DNA from: Candidatus Latescibacterota bacterium
Lineage (GTDB): Bacteria > Latescibacterota > UBA2968 > UBA8231
NCBI GenBank assembly: GCA_016187725.1
Contig: JACPJE010000017.1
Location: 39,935-103,934, forward strand
Direction of reading: 5' to 3'
Length of the DNA: 64,000 nucleotides
In this document: one piece after another, positions 1-9,214 of the stretch
Layout of the letters: each line of letters starts with the position of its first letter
Position numbering within the stretch: the stretch's first letter is position 1
Notes under the pieces: model-generated
Databases searched by the model: none
Seen by the model: only the letters and a program-made list of their open reading frames with translations
What the model was told of the DNA's origin: nothing
Position numbers and translations under genes: made by a program

Positions 1-46
1 ACGTAGAAGGTCTTGGACATGGCTCCTCTATAGTGGTGTACGTGAG

Positions 47-193
47 GCGACGGGGAGCGACCCACTCCGGCCTTTCCCCAGGCGCGTCCTTCTCCCTCGC
101 TCGCTCTGGCTCCGCTACCCAACCCCCAGCCACGCGGACTTCCCTACCCGGCCACTCCCCAGGAAAGACCTCGGGGTCATCTCCCCGTCGCTG
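47..193. repeat. Dispersed ~147-bp repeat, copy A
   Basis: This is the first of three copies of a GC-rich repeat; the others are at 1461-1610 and 9214-9362, all in the same orientation. Shared blocks include gagcgaccc, ccggcctttccccaggcgcg, ccctcgctcgct, cgcggacttccc, ccactcccc and ggtcatctcccc. Copy A is the most divergent. It lies just past the 3' end of the M24 peptidase gene. No gene is seen in bases 1-206. Confidence 0.85.
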
Positions 194-206
194 CGGGTCA
201 CGTCTC

Positions 207-1385
207 TCAGCATATCTCGACAATCTCCTCCTGCGCGGGGGTGGTCACCTGCGGGCCTTTTTCCGGGTCCACGTATACATTGATCTCCAGCCGCACCCCG
301 AATTGGGGCAGGTAGATGCCCGGCTCCACCGAGAAACCGGTGCCCGGCAGGAGCAGGCGGGTGTCGTGGCTCTCCAGGTCGTCGAGGTTGGCGCCCAGGC
401 CGTGAACGGCGCGGCCCGGGCCCAGGCTGTGGCCGGTGCGGTGCAGAAACTGGTCGCCGTATCCGGCGCGGTTGAGGTAGTCGCGCGCCACCCGGTCGGC
501 TTCCCAGCCCTGCACCGGGGCACCCCGGGTCCAGCAGCGCTGCAGGTGCTCCATTACTAGATCGCGCGCCCGCTTCACCATGTCAAATATCCGCTGCTGC
601 TCGGCAGTGGGGCGAGGCCCGGCGCAAGCCACCCAGGTGAGGTCACCGAACACGTGCTGGTTCCCTGGATGCCTGGCCCACAGGTCCAGGAGCACCCAGT
701 CGCCCCGGGCTATAGAAGAGGAGCCGGCGGGTTGGGGCTCGTAGTGGGGATTGCCGCTGTGGGCGTTGAAGGCGACGATGGGGCCGTGGTCGGTTTCGAG
801 GCCACGGCGGGCGAAATCGGCGAGCATGAACTGTTGCAGGTCGTACTCGGTGCAGGCGCGGCCCTGCTGCAGGCACTGGCCCAGGTGGGCGAAGGCGGTA
901 TCCTTGACCTCGGCCACCTGCCGGCAGGCATCCAGATGCGAGGCCAGGGCTGCGGAACTCCAGGTGGCCAGGGAGGCCTGGAACAAATCGGCGGAGGAGA
1001 CCACCTCCACCCCGCAACTGCGCACCAGGTCCAGGGTGCCTCCGTCCACCCAGGAGGTGATGGGCAGGGCACCGCTGGGCGAATATTCCATGGCCACCCG
1101 TTGGCAGCCGGCCAGGGCCTGCTGCAGCCAGGTGTGGAGTTGCTGCCAGCTCGTGTAGGACTCCAGCGCCACCCCGGCCCCCTCAAAAGAGCCCTGCTCG
1201 ATGGCGTGGGCCAACAGGCGGGGAGGATCCTGGGCGGGGAGGAGGAGAAAGGCGCGGCGGGTGGTAGGCCGCTGGAAGCCCAGCAGTTGCCACATCACTG
1301 GGTTGCTGTTGCGGAAATCGCAGACCAGCCAGGCGTCGAGCTGGTGGTCGCGCAAAAAGGTCTGGGTGGTGCTCAGGTCCAACAC
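207..1385 (-). CDS. M24-family Xaa-Pro aminopeptidase/dipeptidase
   Basis: This is a cytosolic metallopeptidase of the pita-bread fold, 392 aa, predicted to cleave X-Pro dipeptides or N-terminal residues before proline. The N-terminal creatinase-like domain spans about residues 5-140 and the catalytic domain about 155-390. All five metal ligands of the family are visible: Asp234 (VLLDLW), Asp248 (VFGDL), His319 (HRTGHSLG), Glu354 (SVEPGIYL) and Glu367 (VRLEINVY). The start is a GTG preceded by AGAGGA about 7 nt upstream. The gene is monocistronic and sits between two direct copies of the dispersed repeat, which suggests it could move or duplicate as a unit. The exact substrate cannot be read from the sequence. 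Confidence 0.9.
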   Translation of the reverse strand: MLDLSTTQTFLRDHQLDAWLVCDFRNSNPVMWQLLGFQRPTTRRAFLLLPAQDPPRLLAHAIEQGSFEGAGVALESYTSWQQLHTWLQQALAGCQRVAMEYSPSGALPITSWVDGGTLDLVRSCGVEVVSSADLFQASLATWSSAALASHLDACRQVAEVKDTAFAHLGQCLQQGRACTEYDLQQFMLADFARRGLETDHGPIVAFNAHSGNPHYEPQPAGSSSIARGDWVLLDLWARHPGNQHVFGDLTWVACAGPRPTAEQQRIFDMVKRARDLVMEHLQRCWTRGAPVQGWEADRVARDYLNRAGYGDQFLHRTGHSLGPGRAVHGLGANLDDLESHDTRLLLPGTGFSVEPGIYLPQFGVRLEINVYVDPEKGPQVTTPAQEEIVEIC

Positions 1386-1460
1386 GGGGGTATCCTCTGC
1401 AGGGGGTAAATAGAAGAGGTACGATAAACCATCGGCTCCACCGGGACAATAGTAGAGAGG

Positions 1461-1610
1461 GCGCGGCGGTGAGCGACCCGTTCCGGCCTTTCCCCAGGCG
1501 CGTCCTGCCCCCTCGCTCGCTTCGCTCCGCTACCCCGCAGCCCCACCTCGCGGACTTCCCTTCCCGGCCACTCCCCGGGAAAGGCCTACAGGGTCATCTC
1601 CCCGCCGCTT
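1461..1610. repeat. Dispersed ~147-bp repeat, copy B
   Basis: This is the second copy of the repeat at 47-193, in direct orientation, filling most of the gap between the divergent M24 and phosphotransferase genes. It is close to copy C (9214-9362), sharing long runs such as ccggcctttccccaggcgcg. Read on the minus strand, B and C both encode RRGDDPVGLSRGV, but with no start or further conservation I do not call a gene. Confidence 0.85.
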
Positions 1611-1617
1611 AAAATGG

Positions 1618-1646
1618 TTGGTGCGGGGGAAAAATGGAGTTATATT
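1618..1646 (+). promoter_or_regulatory. Candidate sigma-70 promoter for the phosphotransferase operon
   Basis: TTGGTG (1618-1623) and TATATT (1641-1646) are separated by 17 nt. They lie immediately after repeat copy B and about 65 nt before the chosen start of the PEP-binding gene. This is a visual match only. Confidence 0.4.
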
Positions 1647-1709
1647 CCTCGGCCAATATTGTTCGCGATGCCAAACGGATGTAATCGGATAACAACAGCA
1701 GTTGAGCCT

Positions 1710-2615
1710 ATGCAGGAACCAGAATCGACAGGCGCGGAGATTCTCTGGCTCGGGCAATCCGCCTGCGGCGAGGTGGATCTGGTGGGCGGCAAGGTGGCCA
1801 ACCTCAGCCGGCTGGCCGCCGAGTACCGGGTGCCGCCCGGCTTTTGCCTGACCACCAGGGCCTACACCCGCTGGGCCGCCGGCCTGAAAGAGACCGACCC
1901 CCTGCCCGCCGACTGCGGCGCTCAGCTCCAGGCGGCGTACGAGGAGCTGGCCAGGCGCTGTGGCGCCGATGGGCCCAGTGTGGCAGTGCGTTCCTCGGCG
2001 GTGGACGAGGACGGCCGCGCCGCCTCCTTTGCCGGCCAGTACGAGACCTATCTCAACCTGGTCGGGAATGAGCAGGTGGCGGGAGCGGTGCGGGACTGCT
2101 GGGCCTCAATGCGTTCGGAGCGGGTGCTCGAATACCGCCGGCGCTACGGCCTGTCCGTGGACCACAGCCAGCTGGCCGTACTGGTGCAGCAACTGGTAAC
2201 CGCCGATGTCTCGGCAGTGATGTTCAGCGCGGACCCGGTGAGCGGCGACCGCGAGGTGGTGGTGGTCAATGCCAGTTGGGGCCTGGGCGAGAGCATCGTC
2301 GGCGGCACGGTCAGCCCGGACGCGTACCAGGTGCGCAAGGCGGACCTGCAGGTGGTGGAGCGCCGCATCGCCGAGAAGGAGCGCATGACCGTGCCAGTGC
2401 CCGGGGGGACAAAGGAGGTGGAGGTGCCCCGGTTCCTGCGCTGCCAGCCCACCCTGGACGAGGCCCAGCTGGCCCAGCTGGCGCGCCTGGGGCTGGCCCT
2501 GGAGGAGAAATGGAACTGGCCGGTGGACGTGGAGTGCGCTTTCAAGGGCGGAGAACTGTACCTGCTCCAGTGCCGGCCCATCACGACCCTTATACAGCCT
2601 GAACAAACCCTTTGA
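1710..2615 (+). CDS. PEP synthase/PPDK-type ATP-grasp domain protein (stand-alone N-terminal half)
   Basis: This 301-aa protein is the ATP/PEP-binding ATP-grasp domain of the PEP synthase/pyruvate phosphate dikinase/rifampin phosphotransferase superfamily. Visible hallmarks are VAVRSSAVDEDG followed by SFAGQYETYLNL near the N-terminus, VVVVNASWGLGESIVGGTVSPD mid-protein (the nucleotide-binding core) and the terminal LYLLQCRPIT signature. I chose the ATG at 1710 because the family begins near the GGKVANLSRL segment; ATG 1668 is an alternative. It lacks the swivelling His domain, which is supplied by the next gene 13 nt downstream, so the enzyme is split in two. It probably transfers a phosphate from ATP to the partner's histidine. 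The acceptor substrate is unknown. Confidence 0.85.
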   Translation: MQEPESTGAEILWLGQSACGEVDLVGGKVANLSRLAAEYRVPPGFCLTTRAYTRWAAGLKETDPLPADCGAQLQAAYEELARRCGADGPSVAVRSSAVDEDGRAASFAGQYETYLNLVGNEQVAGAVRDCWASMRSERVLEYRRRYGLSVDHSQLAVLVQQLVTADVSAVMFSADPVSGDREVVVVNASWGLGESIVGGTVSPDAYQVRKADLQVVERRIAEKERMTVPVPGGTKEVEVPRFLRCQPTLDEAQLAQLARLGLALEEKWNWPVDVECAFKGGELYLLQCRPITTLIQPEQTL

Positions 2616-2628
2616 TAGGAGGAAGCCC

Positions 2629-4293
2629 ATGACCGCAGCCCAGCCCCAGCCAGTACTCGTCCCCATCCCTGCCGACTTTCCGGTGCAGTGGGAGCACCCC
2701 GGCGACGAACGCCTGCCCTGGGTCCAGGACCGCATGCACTCTCCCGACCCGCTCACGCCGCTGGAACGCTCGTTCTTCGATATCGCGTACGGTGGTTTCA
2801 ATCTAGCCGCAGAGGCCTATGCGATGCCGGTCCGGGCCAATATCCGGTACTTCAACACCTATCTCTACATGGCCATCGCCCCGGCAGTCCCCCCCGAACA
2901 GATGGAGGCCCAGGGCAAGCTCAGCGAGGAGAAGATGGGGGCGGCGGTGGCCCGGCTCGGCGAGCTGTGGCAGGGGGAATGGCTGCCCGAGATCCAGTCG
3001 CACCTGGCGTGGTGGGATGCCTTCGACCTGCGCGGTGCGGCTGCGCCCGCGCTGCTGGACCATCTGGACGAGACGCTCGAGCGGTCGCACCGGCTGTGGG
3101 AGATCCATTTCCGCATCGTGTTTCCCACCTACGTGGCGATCAGTCTCTTCGACGACCTCCACCGCGACCTCTTCGGGGCCGAGGGGGCCTTCGACGCCTA
3201 TAAGCTGCTCCAGGGGATCGACAACAAGACCATCGAGAGTGGCCGGGCGTTGTGGGATCTGAGCCGGAAGGCCCTCGCGCTGCCCGAAGTGCGCCAGATT
3301 CTGGAGACGCGCGCCGAGGTCCTGCCGGCGCTGGGAGGCACAGCGGCTGGCCGGGCCTTTCTCGACGAGCTGCGCGCCTACCTGGAGGTCTACGGGGCCC
3401 GGGGTGACAAGTGGGGCCTGAGTTATCCGAGCTGGATCGAGGACCCCGCCCCTGTGATCAAGAATCTGAAAGATTATATCACTCGTTCCGATCGGGACCC
3501 GAGGGCAGAGCAGGCGCAGATGGCTGCCCAGCGGGAACAGTCGATATCCCAGGCCCGCCAGCGCCTGAAAGGCTATCCCCAGCAGGTGGTCGAGCAGTAC
3601 GAGTTCCTCCTCAAGGCCGCCCATCAGGGGGTCGTGCTGACTGAGGACCACGGCTTCTGGATCGACTTCAATTCCATGTACAGAGCGCGCAGGGTTTTCA
3701 TGGAGGTAGGTCGGCGCCTCGCCGGGACGGGCGCCATCGAAAGCCCCGACCATGTATTCTGCCTCACCGTCGACGAAGTGCGGCAACTAATCGCCTCTGG
3801 CGGCGACCAGCGCGCCCGGGTCGCCCAACGCCGGGCCGAGCTGGAGCGCTTCCGGACCATCGATCCCCCCCCGGCCCTGGGTATGGATTACGGCCCTCCT
3901 CCGGACAATCCGGTGAGCCGGTTTTTGGGGAAGTTCTTCGGCGGGCCGCCCCCGGCTGCCGAAGAGCCGGGCACCCTCAAGGGCCACGCCGGCTCGGCGG
4001 GCAAGGTGCGGGGCCGGGCCCGGGTGATCCGCTCCCTCGACGAAGCCGGCCGGCTGAAACTGGGGGATATCCTGGTGGCCGAGACCACCGCCCCTCCGTG
4101 GACCCCACTCTTCGCCACGGCCGGAGGCATTGTCACCGACACCGGCGGCATCCTCAGCCACTGCGCGGTAGTGGCCCGCGAGTACCGCATCCCGGCGGTG
4201 GTGGGCACCGGTGCCGCCACCAAGGTGATCCGCGAAGGGCAGCTGCTCGAAGTGGACGGCGACGCCGGGACAGTCCGCATTGTCGAGGAGTGA
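2629..4293 (+). CDS. PEP-utilising/phosphohistidine domain protein (C-terminal half of split phosphotransferase)
   Basis: This 554-aa protein has a strong Shine-Dalgarno (gataggagga) before its ATG. The C-terminal ~90 residues are the PEP-utilising swivelling domain: the motif TDTGGILSHCAVVAREY carries the phosphoryl-accepting His511, followed by PAVVGTG. The first ~400 residues resemble the substrate-binding middle domain of rifampin phosphotransferase and phenylphosphate-synthase-like enzymes, with the segment HGFWIDFNSMYRARRVFMEVGRR. It lies directly after the ATP-grasp half (1710-2615) and overlaps the MFS exporter start. I infer a two-subunit ATP-dependent phosphotransferase that modifies a small molecule. 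True PEP synthase is unlikely because the C-terminal PEP/pyruvate TIM barrel is missing. Confidence 0.8.
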   Translation: MTAAQPQPVLVPIPADFPVQWEHPGDERLPWVQDRMHSPDPLTPLERSFFDIAYGGFNLAAEAYAMPVRANIRYFNTYLYMAIAPAVPPEQMEAQGKLSEEKMGAAVARLGELWQGEWLPEIQSHLAWWDAFDLRGAAAPALLDHLDETLERSHRLWEIHFRIVFPTYVAISLFDDLHRDLFGAEGAFDAYKLLQGIDNKTIESGRALWDLSRKALALPEVRQILETRAEVLPALGGTAAGRAFLDELRAYLEVYGARGDKWGLSYPSWIEDPAPVIKNLKDYITRSDRDPRAEQAQMAAQREQSISQARQRLKGYPQQVVEQYEFLLKAAHQGVVLTEDHGFWIDFNSMYRARRVFMEVGRRLAGTGAIESPDHVFCLTVDEVRQLIASGGDQRARVAQRRAELERFRTIDPPPALGMDYGPPPDNPVSRFLGKFFGGPPPAAEEPGTLKGHAGSAGKVRGRARVIRSLDEAGRLKLGDILVAETTAPPWTPLFATAGGIVTDTGGILSHCAVVAREYRIPAVVGTGAATKVIREGQLLEVDGDAGTVRIVEE

Positions 4294-5653
4294 GGAGGCG
4301 CAGGCGCCCCCGCTGAAAGAGGGAGCGGTGCTGGTCACCGTGGCCCTGGCTACCATGCTGGCCCCGCTCAACTCGACCATGATCGCCGTGGCCCTGCCCA
4401 GGCTGATGGAGGAGTTTGGGGCCGACCTGGCCACCAGCGGCTGGCTGGTGACCTCCTATCTGATCGCCATGGCCTGCCTGCAGCCGGTGGCCGGCAAGCT
4501 GGGCGACCGGCTCGGGCGGCGGCTGCCGATCCTGGGCGGCCTGGTGTACTTCGCCCTCGCCTCGCTGGCAGCGGCCTTTGCCACCAGCCTGTCATGGCTG
4601 CTCTTTTTCCGGGTGCAGCAGGCCATTGCCGGGGCCATCGCCCTGCCCAATGGGGCGGCCTTGGTGCGCGAGGTGGTGCCCGCTGCCCGGCGGGCCGCCC
4701 GTTTTGGCCTGGTCGGGGCGGCAGTGGGGCTGGCGGCAGCGGCCGGCCCGCCCCTGGGCGGGTTGTTGGTGGAGGTCGCTGGCTGGCGGGCCATCTTCTA
4801 CGTGAATCTGATACTCGTGGTGCCGGCGCTGCTCATCGGCTGGCGGGCCCTGCCGGCCCGTCCGGCAGGGCCCTCGGCCTCCGGCTTCGACCTGGGAGGT
4901 GCGGCGCTGCTCTTGGCGGTGCTGGCCGGCACGGCCGGGTTGCTGACCCAGGGCCACCACCTCGGCACTCTGCTCCTGCAGAGCCTGGGAGGGGCAGGCC
5001 TGGTGGTCCTGGCCCTTTTCTTTTTTTGGCACGAGCTGCGCCACCCGGACCCGGTGCTCCAGCCCCGCCTCTTCCAGCACCGCACCTTTGCGGCGGCCAA
5101 TGCCGCCATCGCCCTGAGTAACCTGGCCATGTATTCGACCCTGCTGGCCGTGCCCATCCTGCTGGCCGGGCAAGAGGGCTGGAGCAGCGCCCGCATTGGC
5201 CTGGTGCTGACCTCGATGTCGGCCACCATGGTGATCTGTTCGCCCCTGGGAGGGCGGCTCTCCGACCGCTGGGGCCGGCGCTGGCCCACAGTGGCGGGCC
5301 TGGCCCTGCTCACCGTGGGCCTGCTGTTGCTGGGCCTGGCCGGCAGGGGACCGGTGCTGCCGGTGCTGGTCGGGGGGCTGGGAGTGGCCGGGATCGGCCT
5401 TGGGCTGTCTTCGGCGGGGATGCAGTCGGCGGCGGTGGAGGCGGTGCCCAAGAACGAAGCGGGGGTGGCGTCTGGCCTCTTCTCCACCAGCCGGTACCTG
5501 GGCAGCATTGTCGGCTCCAGCGTCTTGCCCCTCCTCTACCACCCGGAGGCCGGGGTGGAGGGCTTTGCGCCGGTCTTGCTGATGGTGGTTGGAGCGGCGT
5601 TCTTCTCGGTGGTGGCCAGCATGGGTCTGCACCACTGGCCCCCGGCGGAGTAG
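4280..5653 (+). CDS. MFS drug exporter, EmrB/QacA-like (DHA2 type)
   Basis: This 457-aa inner-membrane proton antiporter has many hydrophobic segments. Motif A is clear in GKLGDRLGRRLPILGG, and the DHA2-type segment GPPLGGLLVEVAGWRAIFYVN is present. A second motif-A-like loop, GGRLSDRWGRRWP, lies in the C-terminal half. The indicated start is a TTG overlapping the previous stop by 14 nt; a GTG near 4328 is an alternative, preceded by gaggagtgaggagg. Tight coupling to the split phosphotransferase suggests the exporter and the modifying enzyme handle the same compound, for example a drug. That link is inference. Confidence 0.85.
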   Translation: MSRSEEAQAPPLKEGAVLVTVALATMLAPLNSTMIAVALPRLMEEFGADLATSGWLVTSYLIAMACLQPVAGKLGDRLGRRLPILGGLVYFALASLAAAFATSLSWLLFFRVQQAIAGAIALPNGAALVREVVPAARRAARFGLVGAAVGLAAAAGPPLGGLLVEVAGWRAIFYVNLILVVPALLIGWRALPARPAGPSASGFDLGGAALLLAVLAGTAGLLTQGHHLGTLLLQSLGGAGLVVLALFFFWHELRHPDPVLQPRLFQHRTFAAANAAIALSNLAMYSTLLAVPILLAGQEGWSSARIGLVLTSMSATMVICSPLGGRLSDRWGRRWPTVAGLALLTVGLLLLGLAGRGPVLPVLVGGLGVAGIGLGLSSAGMQSAAVEAVPKNEAGVASGLFSTSRYLGSIVGSSVLPLLYHPEAGVEGFAPVLLMVVGAAFFSVVASMGLHHWPPAE

Positions 5654-5657
5654 GGTT

Positions 5658-8340
5658 TTATCCGGCGAGGTGCTCCCTGAGGCAGCGGCCGGTCCACGAG
5701 TGTTCCACCGCGGCGATCTCCTGGGGGGTGCCCACGGCCACGATTTCGCCGCCGGCCTCGCCGCCCTCGGGGCCCAGGTCGATCACGTAGTCGGCGGCCC
5801 CGATCAGTTCGAGGTGGTGCTCCACCACCAGAGCGGTGTTGCCCTGGTCCACCAGGCGCTGGAGCAGTTCGAGCAGGAAGCGCACGTCCTCCAGGTGCAG
5901 GCCGGTGGTGGGCTCGTCCAGGATATAGAGGGTGTGGCGGCGGGAGAGCCGGCTCAATTCGGCGGCCAGCTTCACCCGCTGGGCCTCCCCCCCGGAGAGG
6001 CTGGGGGCCGGCTGGCCCAGGGGCAGATAGCCCAGCCCCACCTGGCTGAGCAGGTCCAGGCGCCGGGCCAGGGCGGGGATGGCGCCGAAATGCGCGAGGG
6101 CCTCCTCCGCGCTCAGCTCCAGGACCTCGGCGATGCTCAGGTTACGGTAGCGGATCTCCAGCACCTCGCCCCTATAGCGCCCTCCGCCACAGGAGAGGCA
6201 GCGCCGGGCCAGTTCGTCCCAGTCCCCCTCCCCGGATTGGGACAGGCCGCTGCCCCTGCATTCGGGGCAGGCCCCTTCGGGGGCATTGAAACTGAAGTGG
6301 GAGGCGGTGTAACCCCGCATCCTGGATTCGGGGATTTCGGCGTAGAGCTGGCGCAACTCGCCCATCAGCCCGGTATAGGTGGTCGGATTGGAGCGGGGGG
6401 TGCGGCCCAGGGGGCGTTGGTCCACGGCCACTGCGCGCTCCACCAGCTCCAGGCCCTGGCAGTCTTCACAGGGCAGGGGGCGCCGGGCAGGGGCCCCCAG
6501 GTGCTGGGCCAGCAGGGGGTAGAGGGTATGGTGGACCAGGGTGCTCTTGCCCGAGCCGGAGACCCCGGTGACACAGACCAGGTTGCCCAGCGGGAAGGCG
6601 ACCGAGAGATGTTTGAGATTGTGGCCGCAAGCCCCGGTGAGGCGCAGCCAGCCTTCGGGGCCGGGCGGGCGGCGCGGCCCGCGTTCCAGGCGGGTCCTGC
6701 CGCTCAGGTGGCGCCCGGTGGGGGAGTCGGCAGCCATCAACTGGGCGGGGGTGCCCTGGGCAAGGAGGCGCCCGCCCCGGGCGCCGGCGCCGGGCCCCAG
6801 GTCCACCAGGTGGTCGGCGCCGCGGATCAGCAGGGGATCGTGCTCCACCACCAGCAGGGTGTTGCCGGCATCGCGCAAGGCCCTGAGGAAGCTCAGCAGC
6901 CGGCCCGCGTCCCGGGGGTGCAGGCCACAGCTGGGCTCGTCCAGCACGTAGAGCACCTGGGTCAGGCCCGCGCCCAGGGCCGCGCCCAGGCGCAGGCGCT
7001 GGAATTCCCCGCTGGAGAGGGTGTCGGCCCGCCGGTCCAGGGCCAGGTAGCCCAGGCCCAGTTCCTCCAGGGTGGCCAGCCGGCGCTGGACCTGCGCGGC
7101 CAGGATCTGGCCCACCGGGGCCTGCGGGGCCGCAAAGCTCAGGCCGGCGACGATCTGGGCTGCCTGGGTGACTGGACAGGCCGTCAGCGAGGCGATGGTG
7201 TGGCCGCCCAATTCCACGGCCAGGGCTTCGGGGACCAGCCGGTGGCCCTGGCAGGCCGGGCAGGGCGCCTCTCCCAGGCGCGCGGCGAACCAATCGGCGG
7301 CCGGTGCCTGGTTTCTCAGGCCTTCGAGCCAGTGCCTGAGGCCTTTGGCCCGTCTGCCCTCCCCCTCCCACAGCCAGGCCAGATCCTGGGGCGCCCACGA
7401 AGCCAGGGGTGCCTCGGGGTCGAGGTGGTGGCGGTTGCAGAAGACCAGGAGCCGGGTGCGCAGCTCGCCGCCCCACAGGGGGCCGAGGGCCTCGGCGAGG
7501 GAGACCTGATCCGGTCCCAGGACCTGGTTCTGGTCGAGCTGAGGCTGGCGGCCCAGGCCGCGGCAGGCCGGGCAGGCGCCCTGGGAGCTGTTGAAGGAGA
7601 AGAGGGCCGTGGTCAGGGGGCGGAAGGGGGTGGCGCAGGCCGAGCAACTGGGCCGCACGGAGAAGCGGCGTTCGCCGCCTTCCCAGGCCAGGACGAGCTG
7701 GCCTTCCCCCACCTCCAGGGCCGCCTCCAGCGATCCCTGGAGCCGCCGCAGGGTTTCGGGTTTGACCACCAGGCGGTCCACGGCGATCTGGGCCCAGCTC
7801 CCCGGAGTCAGGGCCGCCGGGTCCACCTCCTCCAGGGCACGGACCTGCCCGGCCAGGCGCAATCGCCGGTACCCGGTGCGGTCGATGGCCTCCAGAAAAT
7901 CGGCGGGCTCGCCCTCGGCGGGCACGCGGCGCAGCGCCAGCACGGTCAGCGCGGTGCCGGCGGGCAGGCCGGCGCCGGTCTCGTAGACTTCCTCGAAGCG
8001 CTCGGAGCGCACCGGCGCGCCGCAGCGCAGGCAGTGGGCCTGGCCCAGGCGGGTGAAGAGCAGGCGCAGGTAGTCGTAGATCCCCGCCAGCACCGCCACG
8101 GTGGAGCGGGGGTTCTGGGGAGCGCGGTCCTGGGCGATGGCCAGGGCCGGGGCCAGGCCCTCCAGCAGGTGGAAGCGGGGGGCGCGCAGGCGGCGCGTAG
8201 ATGGTGTCGAAGACCAGGGAGGTCTTGCCCGAACCAGAGACCCCGGTGATGGCGATCAGCCTTTGATGGGGCAGGTCCAGGTCGAGGTCTTTCAAGTTAT
8301 GCTCGGCAGCGCCGCGCAGCGAGATGATCCGGCCCTTCAT
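5658..8340 (-). CDS. uvrA: UvrA-family excinuclease ATPase, frameshifted near the N-terminus
   Basis: This is a UvrA-type DNA-damage recognition ABC ATPase of about 890 aa. Two nucleotide-binding sites are visible: the Walker [13 protein letters not shown] near the start and [12 protein letters not shown] mid-protein. Signature and Walker B regions are seen in [15 protein letters not shown] and [12 protein letters not shown]. Zinc-type CxxC pairs are present (CSAC..CPAC, CPEC..CLSC). The reading frame changes around 8190-8197: [15 protein letters not shown]...FDTIYA is in one frame and [19 protein letters not shown], continuing to the stop, is in another. Compared with the family, the EGQRRY..SLS..A segment after DTIYA is missing. 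The second zinc region lacks the usual FLPD.Y.PC stretch, so this may be a divergent UvrA paralogue. It is divergent from the cytochrome gene. Confidence 0.8.
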
Positions 8341-8413
8341 CGGCAGGGGGCTCTTGACAGCAAGGGGTTGAACTGAGTAGGTATTGATAATACCCAAACC
8401 AAATCAGGGCGAG

Positions 8414-9214
8414 ATGATGGCATTGAGAGTACTGTTCTTCGCGCTTTCCCTGGCGCCCCTGGCGCTGGGGGCTCAGGAGGAGCCGGAAGTGATCAAGGGC
8501 ACGGCGGACGCGGGCCGGCGCCTGTACTACTCGGCGGCGATGAGCACCAACGGCCTGTCCTGCGCCCACTGCCACGCCGATTTCGACGAGGTGGCCGAGG
8601 ACGACGGCCTGATCCGGGCCGGTCACAGTCTCTACGGGGCGGCCAGCCGCCCCAACTGGTGGGGGCGGGAGCCGGACCAGCCCAATGCCTATCCCAATAT
8701 CGCGGCGGCGGCGGCCGTCTGCGTGGAGCACTTTATGCGCAATCCCCAGCGGCTCACCGCCCAGCAGATGGTGGATCTGCGCGCTTATCTGCGCTTCATC
8801 AACCGCAAGCAGCAGCGCGAGTCCCTGGCGCTCGTCTCGGGGGCCGATCTGACCGGCGAGTACCTGGGCTTTGAGGAGGGGGACCGGCTCAAGGGGCGCG
8901 ACTTGTTCTACGCCGCCTGCCACTCCTGCCATCCCAATGCCAAGTCCGGCATCGGTCCGGCCCTGCCGCGCGACCGGGAGCCGGCCTTCTATGCGAAGAA
9001 GGTGCGCGAGGGCGACGGCCTGGGCGCCCAGCTCACCGGGTTGGACCCCAATGCCTACGACCCGAATGCCGGTCTCTTCATGCCCTTCTTCGCGGTGGAC
9101 CGGTTGAGCAACCAGCAGCTGAGCGATATCATCGCCTATATCAGGAGCCTCCCGCCTCCCGAGCCGCCGGCCAAGAGCAAGACCAAGGGCAAGGGCGCGG
9201 CCCCTAAGCGCTAG
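8414..9214 (+). CDS. Diheme cytochrome c family protein, exported
   Basis: This is a periplasmic or membrane-anchored c-type cytochrome of 266 aa. A signal peptide (MMALRVLFFALSLAPLALGAQ) is followed by two haem-binding CxxCH motifs, SCAHCH near residue 47 and CHSCH near residue 168. Each lies in a cytochrome c domain, and the second is followed by a distal PALPRD segment. The ATG at 8414 was preferred over an upstream TTG because it gives a clean signal peptide. The C-terminus ends in a Lys-rich tail. The gene is alone between uvrA and repeat copy C; no oxidase or dehydrogenase partner is nearby, so its electron partner is unknown. Confidence 0.85.
   Translation: MMALRVLFFALSLAPLALGAQEEPEVIKGTADAGRRLYYSAAMSTNGLSCAHCHADFDEVAEDDGLIRAGHSLYGAASRPNWWGREPDQPNAYPNIAAAAAVCVEHFMRNPQRLTAQQMVDLRAYLRFINRKQQRESLALVSGADLTGEYLGFEEGDRLKGRDLFYAACHSCHPNAKSGIGPALPRDREPAFYAKKVREGDGLGAQLTGLDPNAYDPNAGLFMPFFAVDRLSNQQLSDIIAYIRSLPPPEPPAKSKTKGKGAAPKR

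Noticed and set aside
5589..8249. 886-codon plus-strand frame opposite uvrA
   Set aside because: Gln/Gly/Ala-rich shadow of the UvrA coding sequence; no motif, while the minus strand shows clear ABC ATPase motifs.
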